The notes: a model not told the origin generated them from the letters alone. 64,000 bases of DNA from Hydractinia symbiolongicarpus (GCF_029227915.1 NC_079877.1:9114001-9178000), one strand, 5' to 3'. Counted from the stretch's first letter, positions 52,507-64,000 are shown. Made by a program: numbers and translations.

Positions 52507-52548
52507 ATTATTATTATTATTATTATTATTGTTATTATTATTATTATG
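52507..52548. repeat. (att)n microsatellite at the LINE 3' end, copy A
   Basis: About 13 att units lie just below the end of the minus-strand LINE; on the LINE strand they read as an (aat)n tail. Such short tandem tails are usual at the 3' end of CR1/L2-like LINEs. Copy B is at 57546-57587. Confidence 0.8.
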
Positions 52549-54120
52549 AATGTTTATACAGGATGGATATAATTCAGTTTTTAAAAAACTGCTCTTAATA
52601 TATGTCCTGTGAAAAATAAAATTATAAAATATTATTATTATATAACAGTTAAAAACATGAGTTAAAAATACTAGCTTTACAATAAAGCATAAAATAATTT
52701 ATTACAGGTTAAAATAGCTTTTAGTTTTTCTTACGAAACTTGGTAAAGTATCCGAATTTCGATTGGCAAGTCATTATAAATCTTTGATCCCATAAATTTA
52801 AAACCAGATCTATTTACTTCAAGTCTCACTCTAGGTATTGTCAGTAAGTAATTGTTGTTTCGGGTGTTTCTACTGTGCGATCTTTTCTCGAAGAAATCTT
52901 CAAAATTGCTACACACTGCTTTTTCCAAGCATTTTCTGACGAGCATGACAGCATGTTTCTTTATTTTATTCATAATTGGTACTTGACGTTTCTCTGTCAC
53001 CTTCGCAATTCTTCTATCAAGCGATTGAAGCTTATTTTGCTGGCCGTTGGTAAGATTCAGGTTTGTAGTGCTGCAGTAAAGAAGTGTTGGCAGCAGCATT
53101 CCGACATATATTTTAGTGATGGCATTGTTCGTTAAGTTGGATTTCAATGAGAGTAGTAAACGAAGCTTAGTAGACATTTTCTTGTAAAGACTTATAAAGT
53201 GATGGTTCATTGACAAAGTCTGGTCGAGAACAGTCCCAAGATATCGATATTCGGTGGTTGCGTTAATTAGCTTTCCGTTGATTTCCAAGTTCAAGGTTGA
53301 TCCGTTTTTATTCAAATTTTTGCGAGTGCCGAATATCATCGATTCGGTTTTTCCATCCTTCAGATTTAATACAAGTTCGTTTTCAATGAAGTATCTGTCT
53401 ACGTTTTTCAATTCAGCGTTGAAAGCGATCTCAAGTTGCTGGCTTGTTTTTCGTCCAATGTATAACACGGTATCGTCCGCAAAGTTTAGTACTCTAAAAT
53501 GTTTCAAACAATTTTCGAAATCATTGAAGTAGATTAAAAAGAGACAGGGTCCAAGAATGGACCCCTGTGGTACACCACAAACAATGGGGTTGGGCAACCA
53601 GTTTAGTGACAAACCTTTGACTCCATAACTTCTTACTTTTTGACAGGAGAATGGAGTGGCTTAAAGTATCGAAAGCCTTCGACAGGTCAACGTAAAGCGC
53701 ACCTGTTAAATTTCCTTTGTCCATCTCCTTCCTGATTTCCTCTGTCAGATAGAGTTTGGCTAATTCGGAAGATCGTTTCTTGCTGTATCCGTATTGGTTG
53801 GGTGTTAAAATTTCATTTTCTTCAAGATAGTTCACAAGTTGAACATAAACAGCTCTCTCCATTATTTTAGATTTGACCGGTAGGATGGAGATCGGTCGAT
53901 AGTTTGACATTTCGTCCATTTTCCCACCCTTGTGGAGTGGGATGACTTTCGCCAACTTCCATTCAGTTGGTATGGTGGCTGTTTTTAGCGACAAGTTGAT
54001 GATGAACGATAAGGGACTTCATAACGCTGTGGCTCCGTCTTTCAAAAGTCCTGATGGTATTTGGTCATAACCTGTAGCTTTCTTGCGCTGCAACTTCTTC
54101 AGCTGACTTTCAACAAATAC
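52549..54120 (-). pseudogene. LINE reverse transcriptase, copy A, 5'-truncated by the duplication
   Basis: Two minus-strand frames, 53521-53994 (SNYRPISILPVKSKIMERAV; SKAFDTLSHSILL) and 52731-53612 (CGVPQGSILGPCLF; NFADDTVLY), together make a non-LTR reverse transcriptase. They are joined by a frameshift near 53610. The catalytic box is FADD as in many LINEs. The copy ends at 54120 where the duplication junction cuts it. Confidence 0.9.
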
Positions 54121-54557
54121 CCGGACCGAATAGGGTTAAGTGCGATAACAAATGCAACAATTTGACATCTTAGCAGAGATCAGTATAATTGAAACTTCTT
54201 GATTCTCCAATTCTTATTCTGATCGTATTTCAACTTTTGAATTCAATCAAATATAATCCGAAATCATGCAATTTTTCTTGACATTTTCCATCAGCAATGA
54301 AAGTAGCTGTGAACCGAGAAAGACCCTTGATATATGATGCTACTACTAAAATCTAACCACTAACTATGTGGTTAAAATAGAAGTAAACCATGCTAAGTTA
54401 CTACAGAAGAGGAAAGTAAAAATGTGAATCAATTTCCTGTTATATTTGCGGCATGAAAAAACACAACCTTAAATCCCTTACAGACCATTTCTACTGCAAA
54501 ACATTGTACAACTCCAACTTCTCGGTCTTTTGTCTTTCAATATGATTTTTTTTATAG

Positions 54558-56504
54558 GACACTGAACTTATTTGTTGGGATATGAGGAACACGACGATGC
54601 CTTTGTTTAAACTCCTTCGTGCAGTCAATACAAATCAAAGAATACAATTTGATATAGACAGGTGAATTGAGTAGAAGCTTCCCTGATTTATTTTCTTTGA
54701 TGTACTGAAGATTTTTTTTTTTTTGACAGAATGTGGATAGAATATTTGCTATTCTCACTAAAAAAATTTGATAACAGAGGATAAAAAGTTTAACAACCAT
54801 ACAGTAATTAAATAACCTGCTACAACGGTTTTTTGATTATGTTGTCGTTAATCTTTGTTCGGAAGCGAAGCTCGTATCAGAAATACAAAATTAAAAGGGA
54901 TTTGATGCCATCAAAACAGGACTTTCTGAAACCTAAACGATGCTAATTTTAAAAATAACAAATATCAAATCATATCAAATTTTTCCAAGAGTATAATTTT
55001 GAAGAAGCATAAGGAAGGATATCTTTTCCTTTTAAAATTGATATTTGATAAATTTTTTTATCTCTTTACTTTGCAGATGTGGTTGTCACGTTGTGAGCGG
55101 TGATAGCAACAATGTGATAAATGTATGGGATTTGAACGACATTTTCGACAATATCACCGATGACGTAATATCTCATCAACCTACTCATCAATATGTTGCT
55201 CATGAAGATGCAGTCAATGCTGCGAGGTAAACGTGTTTTTATTTATGTTGTATATGTAAGCAAAGTATTCGAGTTTAAAATGAAAATACTGAATCATACT
55301 TCTTGGGTTCAGCCTTGTGACGTTCAGATCCTATAATAATGTCCTTACAGTGTTTTTAAAAACTGTTAGTAATTTAGAAGGGTAGATAAAATAGACATTT
55401 TTTTCAAAAGCATAACGCTTATAAGCATTATCAGTCTCAAATAATCTTTTATATGACTTAATTAACACCATTACAATATCTGAACTTGGCCTTGTGTCCT
55501 TACACCCTCGATTTTGTGGCTGTTCTTTTTAATATAAAAAAGGACCCTTTTTACCCATATAGCTCATAGGAAACGTTTAAATTTTTAATTTGTTTATTCG
55601 ATAAGGATAATGTAAGCATACTCTAAACCTGATTGTGTTTTTCGCATAAATGAGGAATGAGGAATTTATGAAATTTTGTCGCTAAGAAGTGATCAATTTA
55701 TATACTACAGACAAAACCTTTTTCGTTTAACAGTCATTGCCGAAATTTGAAACAAAATGGCCGTCACCAAATGGACGCCAGCAACGATTGACACACCAAT
55801 TTTCATACACTAATTTTTATACACCAATTTCATACACCACAAATTCTTAAAGATTTAGTTCTTTTATGCAATCGTTTCCATGCTCACAAATAGGAATATA
55901 TACGCGAGGAATATATAAATGTAAAGGAATAATAATGATTATACTAATTGAAAAGATTCCTGAAGTTATAGTATTAATCAACACGGAAGTGTCTTGTAAG
56001 ATATATAAGCTCCCCTTACTCTCGAGTGCGAAACGCTATTCCGTTGTACCGAAAGTATGGATTTAAACAAATAGCCTAAGATCATCAGTGGCGATCATTG
56101 ACAAGTTCAAAATGCACATTGTATGCCTATGTAAATTCTTGTGACGGCGAACTCCGAAGTGAGCTGTATTGTTCCCTCGTGTTTTATCGTCCATTGTTGT
56201 AGTTCTACTTGGAATTATCAGAGGAACGAAAGGTGTAGCTGTTTCTCTTGTTGTCATATTTCATGAAATAATAGTTACAACTACTTTACACCTACGCCAA
56301 ATATACAGTACTATTCAAAGTTCGCTACTAAACTATAATAACAAGCTTTTTTTATATCATAGCTTACACCCAACTAAATCTCTGCTGGCTACAACATCTG
56401 GTCAACGTCATTTTATCGTCGACGATTCTGATTCAGATTCTATGGAAACAGACAATAAAACTATACATAATTTTGATAATTCATTAAGAATTTGGAGCAT
56501 TTAG
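54558..56504 (+). pseudogene. Duplicated last three exons of WRAP53
   Basis: Exact copies of exons 49519-49622, 50038-50187 and 51324-51465 lie at 54558-54661, 55077-55226 and 56363-56504, with intact splice sites and stop. They have no promoter or first exons and so cannot make the protein alone. They could serve as alternative 3' exons only if the true stop at 51465 is skipped by splicing. Confidence 0.9.
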
Positions 56505-56758
56505 TATTTTTTAGTTTAAGAAAAGAGAAAACTTTTTCTTTTGTGTTTTAACTGTAAATGTTTTATGACATTATCACCTAATTTTGTATCCACCTCGAGG
56601 GAGAAAGTGTGTTTGAATCAACCTTACAATTTCGACTGCCTGTTGTGTGGACTCATTCAGAAAGTAGATACTCTTCAAAACTAGTTTTAATATCAGATGA
56701 ACACTTTTTACCAGATGTATTATCAACGGTGACAAAAACCTGTGACCATTTTTAATCT

Positions 56759-57299
56759 CGGTCCACCGAGTCCTTGCGTTTCAGATTAGATCTTGTGCAA
56801 ATTCTTGTATAGGTGTGCGATCTTCCTTCACGTTGCATCCAGTGCTTCTCTATTATATTGGTTCGATGCAGGAATTTACGGGCTATTTTTCGGCTTGTTT
56901 TTCGTGTCTCATATGCGTTCCATCCTGATGTCAAAAAATATATTTGAAACCACTTTGTATGTATGTGTGTATGTGTGTATGGATGGATGGAGGGATGGAG
57001 GGATGGAGGGATGGAGGGATGGATGGATGGATGGTTTTTAACACTGTCTTTTGTTGTCGCATGTTCAAGACAACATTCATGTAGGTTCCGGTCTGTTTTA
57101 CCGATGTAAATATTTGAACAACCAGGACAACAAAAACGGTATACTAAATTTGACTCGTTTTATCTTTGTTACTCGTGAAATAACTGATTTTTGTTGTAGA
57201 ATAAGTTAGTTTCAGGATAAGTTTCACATTTCGACGGACATACCTCCGCAATTTCCTTTCTAAAGATCAAACTAAGTGTTGACTTTGACCGCCAAAGTA
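56759..57299 (-). pseudogene. Penelope-like element relic, copy B
   Basis: The duplicate of the relic at 51720-52260, carried along by the 5,039-bp tandem duplication. Confidence 0.7.
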
Positions 57300-57769
57300 A
57301 GTCTTAATCCTTTAAAAAACCCTTGTCGCTCACAAGTTGATTTTGTTGCCCAAAATTGAAGCCATTCAACAAGTTTGTTACCCAGACAAACACGATCCCA
57401 TACCCTGTTGGGTTTTTTATTTATACAAGGAGGAAAGCGTAAGGCTTTGTGATAACAATAATTATCAGTCTATCTTCTGCATAAGAAGAAAAAAAAAAGA
57501 TTTTTTTTTAAATTTGATGAATCAATATTTTTTTCCTCTTTCGTTATTATTATTATTATTATTATTATTGTTATTATTATTATTATGAATGTTTATACAG
57601 GATGGATATAATTCAGTTTTTAAAAAACTGCTCTTAATATATGTCCTGTGAAAAATAAAATTATAAAATATTATTATTATATAACAGTTAAAAACATGAG
57701 TTAAAAATACTAGCTTTACAATAAAGCATAAAATAATTTATTACAGGTTAAAATAGCTTTTAGTTTTTC

Positions 57770-59033
57770 TTACGAAACTTGGTAAAGTATCCGAATTTCG
57801 ATTGGCAAGTCATTATAAATCTTTGATCCCATAAATTTAAAACCAGATCTATTTACTTCAAGTCTCACTCTAGGTATTGTCAGTAAGTAATTGTTGTTTC
57901 GGGTGTTTCTACTGTGCGATCTTTTCTCGAAGAAATCTTCAAAATTGCTACACACTGCTTTTTCCAAGCATTTTCTGACGAGCATGACAGCATGTTTCTT
58001 TATTTTATTCATAATTGGTACTTGACGTTTCTCTGTCACCTTCGCAATTCTTCTATCAAGCGATTGAAGCTTATTTTGCTGGCCGTTGGTAAGATTCAGG
58101 TTTGTAGTGCTGCAGTAAAGAAGTGTTGGCAGCAGCATTCCGACATATATTTTAGTGATGGCATTGTTCGTTAAGTTGGATTTCAATGAGAGTAGTAAAC
58201 GAAGCTTAGTAGACATTTTCTTGTAAAGACTTATAAAGTGATGGTTCATTGACAAAGTCTGGTCGAGAACAGTCCCAAGATATCGATATTCGGTGGTTGC
58301 GTTAATTAGCTTTCCGTTGATTTCCAAGTTCAAGGTTGATCCGTTTTTATTCAAATTTTTGCGAGTGCCGAATATCATCGATTCGGTTTTTCCATCCTTC
58401 AGATTTAATACAAGTTCGTTTTCAATGAAGTATCTGTCTACGTTTTTCAATTCAGCGTTGAAAGCGATCTCAAGTTGCTGGCTTGTTTTTCGTCCAATGT
58501 ATAACACGGTATCGTCCGCAAAGTTTAGTACTCTAAAATGTTTCAAACAATTTTCGAAATCATTGAAGTAGATTAAAAAGAGACAGGGTCCAAGAATGGA
58601 CCCCTGTGGTACACCACAAACAATGGGGTTGGGCAACCAGTTTAGTGACAAACCTTTGACTCCATAACTTCTTACTTTTTGACAGGAGAATGGAGTGGCT
58701 TAAAGTATCGAAAGCCTTCGACAGGTCAACGTAAAGCGCACCTGTTAAATTTCCTTTGTCCATCTCCTTCCTGATTTCCTCTGTCAGATAGAGTTTGGCT
58801 AATTCGGAAGATCGTTTCTTGCTGTATCCGTATTGGTTGGGTGTTAAAATTTCATTTTCTTCAAGATAGTTCACAAGTTGAACATAAACAGCTCTCTCCA
58901 TTATTTTAGATTTGACCGGTAGGATGGAGATCGGTCGATAGTTTGACATTTCGTCCATTTTCCCACCCTTGTGGAGTGGGATGACTTTCGCCAACTTCCA
59001 TTCAGTTGGTATGGTGGCTGTTTTTAGCGACAA
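57770..59033 (-). pseudogene. LINE reverse transcriptase, copy B
   Basis: Same two frames as in copy A: 58560-59033 and 57770-58651, overlapping in different frames at a shift near 58640. Motifs RPISILP, AFDTLSHSILL, GVPQGSILGP, FADDTVLYIG and the thumb region YRYLGTVLDQTLSMNHH are present. Confidence 0.9.
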
Positions 59034-59444
59034 GTTGATGATGAACGATAAGGGACTTCATAACGCTGTGGCTCCGTCTTTCAAAAGTCCTGATGGTATT
59101 TGGTCATAACCTGTAGCTTTCTTGCGCTGCAACTTCTTCAGCTGACTTTCAACAAATACATTTGAAACGTAAGTGAATGCAAAAACAGTATTCGTATTTT
59201 CATTCACTTGACTTGGCTTACTCCATATAAATTCCTTCATTGGCAGTGCAAGAGATTTAAGTTTATTTGCACATGTGGAAAAATATGAACAAAAACTACC
59301 AGCTTTTGTTAAGTTTTCTGCAGCCGATGTACATGTTCCATTGTTTTCCGACTTCCCTTTTGTTGGAAAAATGCTTTTAATAATTTTCTTTAGGTTTTTA
59401 TAAAGACTCCTATCAGCACTGTTGCCTGATTTTCGTGCCTTCCT

Positions 59445-59945
59445 CTAGACAGTATCTCTGCGAGACATAAGTCTCCTAACCTCCGTACCTAACCACGGGC
59501 ACTTGCCTCCCTTCACTCTCTTTTGTATGAGCGGCGCGTGTTTATCGATTACGGTTAACAAAATATTTTTAAAATAACTCCACGCACTAATTACATCAGT
59601 CAATGTGTACAAATGCTTCCAATTTTGTTTATTTAATTCTTTTAAAAAATCATCATGGTTGTAGTTGGTATAATTACGACAAGTAATTACTTTTGGTGGA
59701 AGTTTTTGACCAGTGTGTCTTCGAACGCAAGCGACGCAATCGTGATCGCCAATACTCAAGGGTTTAACTTTCGTGGAACGAATTAGCGAGTGATTGTTTG
59801 TATAAATCAAATCTATAAGGGTGCTTGATTCTCTTGTTGTTCCCGTAGCCGCTGTTACCAACTGTTTAAATCCCTGGACAGCCATTAGCTCCGTAAATTC
59901 TGAATGATCATTTTTATTTTTATAGTTAACATTAAAGTCGCCCAT
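59445..59945 (-). pseudogene. LINE AP-endonuclease C-terminal half
   Basis: 166 residues with GDFNVNY (catalytic Asp-Asn), then SSTLIDLIYTNN and LSIGDHDCV (catalytic Asp-His), the conserved order of APE-type LINE endonucleases. It belongs to the LINE 57588-60660. Confidence 0.88.
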
Positions 59946-60654
59946 AATGATAACTTCTAGCGATAGGTCGTTAACGGTCTCAAGCGTATATTGAAAATAT
60001 TCTTTCCACTTCTTGTGTAAGTGAAGTGAATTGCCCGGGGGTCGGTAGATACAGCAAATTAGATAATGTTTCGCTTTTTCCGGGCATATTTCGATCCAAA
60101 TGTTTTCTAAAAATTCACATTCAAGGTCTTCTCGTCGTTTTCAGTTTATATTCTCCGATACGTATATAGCAACACCTCCTCCTAGGCCAGTTTTTCGTCT
60201 CTTTTCTACAAACTGGAACCCCGGAATACAAAACAAGTTATCGCTTTATGTGTCTCTGAGAGAGATAAAATTGAGTTTTTCTCTCCCGAAAATCAAGCCT
60301 TAAGATTTGGTAAACAATTTGTCAAACCTCTACAGTTTTGGTGAAATAACTTTACTCCTTTTCTGAAAGTAAAATCTGTTAATCGGCTTGGGCACGCTTC
60401 AATATCTCCTGCTATCAATAAAAGTAGCGGTAAAAACAAACTGCGTTTTACGTAAGCTAAATTCCTGCTCTTTTGATACTGCCATAAACAACCAAAAGAA
60501 ATTGCAGCATCCACTCGTGTTAGATTTGTTGAAACTTCACTATTTGTGAACAGTGGCTTCTTTACAAGTATACCAATAATTAAAACAACAAGAATCTTTG
60601 TCAAGAGCCAACTTGCGTCCGCTCTGGCCGCCATCTGCAATAGAAAGCTATAAA

Positions 60655-60712
60655 TATAAATATAATATAATATATAAATATAAATATAATATAATAAATA
60701 TATAATAGAAAG
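60655..60712. repeat. AT-rich ataaatataat repeat at the LINE 5' border
   Basis: About 58 bp of ataaatataat-type repeats lie immediately beyond the 5' end of the LINE; probably the insertion site or a later expansion. Confidence 0.7.
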
Positions 60713-60940
60713 TTAAAACTGATTCGCCAAATATTCTCACAAAAAGAATTTATTCTACGAAATTTATCATCACATTTGCGAGCATTGAATCGATGTTCAA
60801 TGCGTGCAGGTGCTATGTAAGTAATCAAGGTATGGCGAACAATCAATGGTAAATGTTTAATAATGTTCTCCACAAGCAATAACGAACGCTATTGTTATAT
60901 TACACAGGCCACATATCACTACTCATTCCAAATATTTATA

Positions 60941-61019
60941 AAGGACTTAGGACTTAGGAACTTAGGTTGCTGCTATAATTCATTGCCCGGTCGTGGGCCA
61001 TGGTGTTATTACCGATGAG
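60941..61019 (+). pseudogene. Relic trefoil (P-type) exon, C-terminal half
   Basis: From 60965 the frame reads GCCYNSLPGRGPWCYYR and then TGA (61016-61018), followed by G and a donor gtaaaa. The intact trefoil exons of the next gene end with GPWCYHRK or GPWCYYRQ and one extra G before gtaag/gtaaa, so the relic keeps the same phase-1 exon border, with the usual Lys/Gln codon mutated to a stop. The 5' half of the domain is lost into a ggacttaggacttaggaa repeat. Confidence 0.7.
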
Positions 61020-62960
61020 GTAAAAGTCGCGAACACTTTTGTAAGCAAGTCATTTTGGGCCACGAGCTTAATATGTACTTCCTTTCGTTTAGATACGAGG
61101 ACCTTCGGAAGATTATATGCGAACTTTAGTGTACTCATTGTTGTAAAAATATGTTGTCAAATAAATACCTCTAATATATGAACTTTTCCTTCCCAATAAG
61201 ATCCAGTAGGAGATGAATGATTTGACTGCCAATTTTCTTTTTGTCATGTCGCTGCAGCCAACCACATTTGAATTATTGCATAGGGTGCCTTGAGTGTCCG
61301 TATTTGCTGAAAGGAGTAGTAAGCGTTATTTAGTAAAGCCTGAAATCTTCTGGCGCCGCCATACCCAGAATCGCAATGCAACCGTGCAAGCGTAGCGTGA
61401 GCATTTCTATCCAAGGCGTTATTAACCGACTATTGCCGTTTTTTGCTACTTTGTCAACTTGGCAATTCTGTCTCATTCGGAGCCACAATTTTGATAGTCA
61501 AAAATGTCAGGGCGGATACGGAAAGCATAAATCTAAATACAAAAAGGCTACTTTTGCGGGCGTTATTAATACAACATAAAATAACTTGTCTATCTGTACC
61601 GAGAAAGTTTATGCGAGGTCAAAAGCATAGACCGAACATGCGAGGTCGCTACGCTGACCGAGAGTAATATTTCTCGTAAGATGACAAGGTTGTAAAAAAA
61701 ATAGAGAACTTTCCATTTGAGTTTTATTGTTTCAATTTTTCAAATACATGTTTATCACATAAATTCGACGTTGTTTTGCTTGTTTTTCATTGTGCTGTTA
61801 ATGTTTTTAAAAGCATTTTCTTTTATCTGCGACACCGAACGTGGAACATGTTTTTCTGATTCTGACGGAGTGAATCGTGATTTAGGATTTACTGCAACTT
61901 CATTTTTCAGTGTGGATGTGTTTGGCTATTTTTTCCAATGTTATTTGTATGCATTTATAGTTATTAATATGTATGTTACAAGGTCAAAAATTGCACCGGG
62001 CTGTATGAAGCTCGTCGTTGAGGCTTTTACCCAATCAGTGCTGTGGATTTCCCGTATATACTGATTTAAAATAGCTATCAGTAAATAATACTGTATAAGG
62101 CCCGCTAGTGCCGTTTATAACCAAGCCGTTATCGAGGGTATATAAATGACAGCGCAGGGGCATTAATGAAAAGTCATGGGATAAAAATACTTAACGTCCA
62201 ATTGAAGCAGTGACGTTAAACGCACGTATTTCATTTCGACTACTCATCTCCAGCATTGTTCTTAATAAGAAATGTTAATAGCATGTTAAACAGGGAAACG
62301 TATCCCTAGTTGTCAAAACAGGGTTACGTTGACGTAAATTTTGAAGCATATTAGAAAATTCTTTTTTTTTATCTCTTCATCCCTGACAAAAAAGGCGCAC
62401 GATGCAGCGCGTATTGGTACTTAAATCCGCAAAATCGACCGTGTCTTGTGTGAATGGACACCTTCTAGATGTGATGTAGTACGCAACAAAAATAGTTTCT
62501 ACATGTGAGTTATCTAAAACAACAAGACATTGTCAGAACGTCGTATAATGAACAATCCAATGATCTAGGATTGGCAACGCATCCTTCTGATGGAATTTAG
62601 CTCTTTTGTTTCATATTCATTGAAATTGAAGGGAATATCACCTTCACCGCGAAAGAACGATCTCTTGAAAGTATAACACGCATGTATGATTGGGAATTGT
62701 TGGTTTGGTCACCGAAGACAAGAATAACTCGTGTGTGATTCGTGTGCACCCTAGTCCTACACCACTCCGATAAAAACCTTCCGTTTATTCAACAATCAAC
62801 AATGATCTTCATAGACCGTGTCAACATATTTCAAAGCGAAACCCACAAGAGTTTAAACGGTGAATGCTACATGCACAATATCTTCCCCGGAGGCGAATTT
62901 ACGTTGTAATTTGTAAACGGCCATCTTGATTATAAGCACTCATTAATTACAGTAATTAGA
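61020..62960. other. About 1.9 kb without a recognisable gene
   Basis: Open frames here (for example 61717-62064, + strand, with a hydrophobic start) have no recognisable domain or convincing splice context. A tatataaatg word at about 62141 could be a second promoter or chance. The region is the upstream flank of the trefoil gene and may hold its control elements. Confidence 0.4.
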
Positions 62961-62972
62961 GAGAAAAGAGCG

Positions 62973-62978
62973 TATAAA
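62973..62978 (+). promoter_or_regulatory. TATA box candidate of the trefoil gene
   Basis: The word gcgtataaagaag lies 68 bp upstream of the start codon at 63041, a spacing that would give a 5' UTR of about 35-40 bp. Inferred from position. Confidence 0.5.
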
Positions 62979-63040
62979 GAAGGCTTTAACATGAATTGGA
63001 CTAATACGATTCGCGCACCGACGAAATAAGAGCCGGAATC

Positions 63041-63921
63041 ATGAGGAAATATCAGATTTACGTGATTTGTTTTGTTGTTTTGGCTTTTGCCGCTGCCACA
63101 GGTATTTTAATGCTTCTTCATTGCAATTGCCGTCAATGTTTCGTCGCAATAATAAAAAAAATGCATTTGTTCTTAATTTTTCAGCTACAAGAGTTTGCAG
63201 CAACAGAAATATCTTGTGCTCTGTGGTTAGATCAACTAGTTGTTCAAAGAAAATCGTTTCCAGTCATTGCCCAAGGCTTTGCAACACATGTGGAGGTAAT
63301 ACGGCTTCTTACACTTGAGGGGGTTGTCATTGCATTTTAGTTGTGAATCTACCTAATTTGTTTCGTAATAGCAAAATGTCGAAACATAAAGGCGTCAATG
63401 CGCGTTGATTGTGGCTACCATGGAATTAGTCCGTTGGATTGCTTGAGAAAGGGATGTTGTTATGGCGAATTAAAGGTGGCTGGCCCGTGGTGTTATCATC
63501 GAAAAGGTAAATTTTCGACTATGTTTTCGGCATTAACACTGACAATTTGGGCCACTAATTATTTCTCAAAATACTCTAGCAAACTGTCCCATGATTGAAG
63601 CAAACAAACGTGAAGATTGTGGTTACCCTGGGATAAGCAAATCAGATTGCGTCAAAAAAGGATGCTGTTACAACGCGATCAAGGAAAAGGGACCGTGGTG
63701 TTATTACAGGCAAGGTAAGTTGTTCCGCTCTTACTGATTAGGTATTTTGAAAGCATTGTGTACTCTTCCATCCGTAATTTTAGAAAAATGCCGGAAAATA
63801 GCAGCAACAAGACGTCATGATTGTGGTTATCCAGGCATAACGAAGCGGGCATGCGAGAAGAAAGGCTGTTGTTATAGTGAATTGCTAAACCAAAGTGGAC
63901 CGTGGTGCTACCACCGACTAG
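63041..63921 (+). CDS. Secreted ShKT-like plus trefoil-domain protein, 5' part (runs off the window)
   Basis: Exons 63041-63101, 63185-63295, 63372-63506, 63580-63714, 63784-63921, each ending in phase 1. Exon 1 encodes a signal peptide (YVICFVVLAFAAATG). Exon 2 encodes a six-cysteine module (VCSNRNILCS; SCSKKIVSSHCPRLCNTCG) with the spacing of ShKT (SXC) domains, found in cnidarian secreted proteins, channel-blocking peptides and many animal enzymes. Exons 3-5 each encode one 45-residue trefoil domain: CRNIKASMRVDCGYHGIS...KGCCYGEL...GPWCYHR and two relatives. Trefoil proteins act in mucus and epithelial secretions. The last donor at 63922 leads to exons outside the window. Whether it is a mucus protein or a venom component cannot be told from sequence. 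Confidence 0.88.
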
Positions 63922-64000
63922 GTAAGCATAGAAGTACGCTCTCCACATTCGTCGCAAAATAACATAATGCGCGATCCTTAAAGTTTTTACTGCTGGTTTG

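Larger units (their letters stand above)
49081..54120. repeat. Tandem duplication, copy A (5,039-bp unit)
   Basis: Copy A starts inside the right inverted repeat of the TTAA MITE and ends inside a LINE reverse transcriptase. Every position checked recurs 5,039 bp later; one base difference was noted (ccatgccctg at about 52360 versus ccatacccctg-type ccataccctg at 57399). It contains the real last three WRAP53 exons. Confidence 0.95.
54120..59159. repeat. Tandem duplication, copy B
   Basis: Copy B starts at the junction aacaaatac/ccggaccgaa. Only one shared C lies at the join, so there is almost no microhomology. At its right end the sequence goes on into the rest of the LINE (aacaaatacatttgaaacg), which shows that copy B has the original right flank and copy A the original left flank. 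Confidence 0.95.
57588..60660 (-). mobile_element. Non-LTR retrotransposon (LINE), copy B, nearly full second ORF
   Basis: Minus-strand parts in order: a 5' segment 60293-60640 with a hydrophobic start and KLFHQNCRGLTN, the opening of an AP-type endonuclease; GLGGGVAIYVSENI near 60150; the endonuclease core 59445-59945 (MGDFNVNY, TLIDLIYTNN, IGDHDC); the RT linker 59058-59240; RT 58560-59033 and 57770-58651; and a (aat)n tail. Frameshifts near 58650, 59040, 59440 and 59950 make it dead. The endonuclease and FADD-type RT place it among APE-type LINEs (jockey/CR1/Rex group); a finer class is not claimed. Confidence 0.9.

Noticed and set aside
52875-53532. Plus-strand frames over the LINE (and copies at 57914-58571)
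   Set aside because: Antisense shadows of the reverse transcriptase.
61717-62064. 115-codon frame upstream of the trefoil gene
   Set aside because: Hydrophobic but without domain, splice context or codon signal that would separate it from chance.
1-64000. tRNA or rRNA genes
   Set aside because: None was recognised by eye. A covariance-model scan (tRNAscan-SE, Infernal) was not possible, so absence is not proven.

Overview
This window is AT-rich animal DNA, most likely from a cnidarian and possibly a hydrozoan. It has intron-rich, correctly spliced metazoan genes (GT-AG introns, conserved phases), dense transposons, and a secreted ShKT/trefoil protein of a type common in cnidarians. All three host genes lie on the + strand. 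Species-level identity is inference; no search could be run.

Region 1 (about 509-38650) is one gene for a SHIP-type SH2-domain inositol 5-phosphatase. I rebuilt it as 37 coding exons, about 1,132 residues: SH2, a helical linker, the 5-phosphatase catalytic domain, a C2-like region, a proline-rich tail and a C-terminal SAM domain. Its introns are full of mobile DNA. The 7.3-kb intron 5613-12935 holds four elements nested inside each other: a decayed piggyBac, then two successive TTAA-flanked non-autonomous elements, then a fourth family that has an inverted sister copy at 32230-33272. The intron 21237-29780 holds an 8.4-kb insert of visibly higher GC with long terminal inverted repeats. It carries a decayed virus-like gene set: a capsid-like protein, an A32/FtsK-like packaging ATPase, DUF4116-like repeats, a coiled-coil membrane protein, a SAP-like peptide and several unknown small genes, with perfect hairpins at the gene borders.

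Region 2 (38661-51465) is a WRAP53/TCAB1 homologue (WD40 scaffold of telomerase and Cajal-body RNAs). Its first two exons encode a zinc-binding module that looks like the C-terminal domain of CtIP/Sae2, followed by a 714-codon disordered exon. Either this is a fusion unusual for the family or two genes adjoin here; both readings are given.

Region 3 (about 49081-60660) is a nearly perfect 5,039-bp tandem duplication. It copies the last three WRAP53 exons, a Penelope-like GIY-YIG relic, a minisatellite and the 3' half of a LINE. One breakpoint is inside the inverted repeat of a TTAA MITE and the other inside the LINE. The second copy continues into the rest of the LINE (endonuclease and 5' region).

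Region 4 (60660-64000) contains a relic half trefoil exon (60965-61019), about 2 kb without a recognisable gene, and the start of a secreted protein with a signal peptide, a ShKT-like cysteine domain and at least three trefoil (P-type) domains on separate phase-1 exons. It runs off the window end.

The host genes look functional. Almost everything in the mobile elements is broken by stops and frameshifts.
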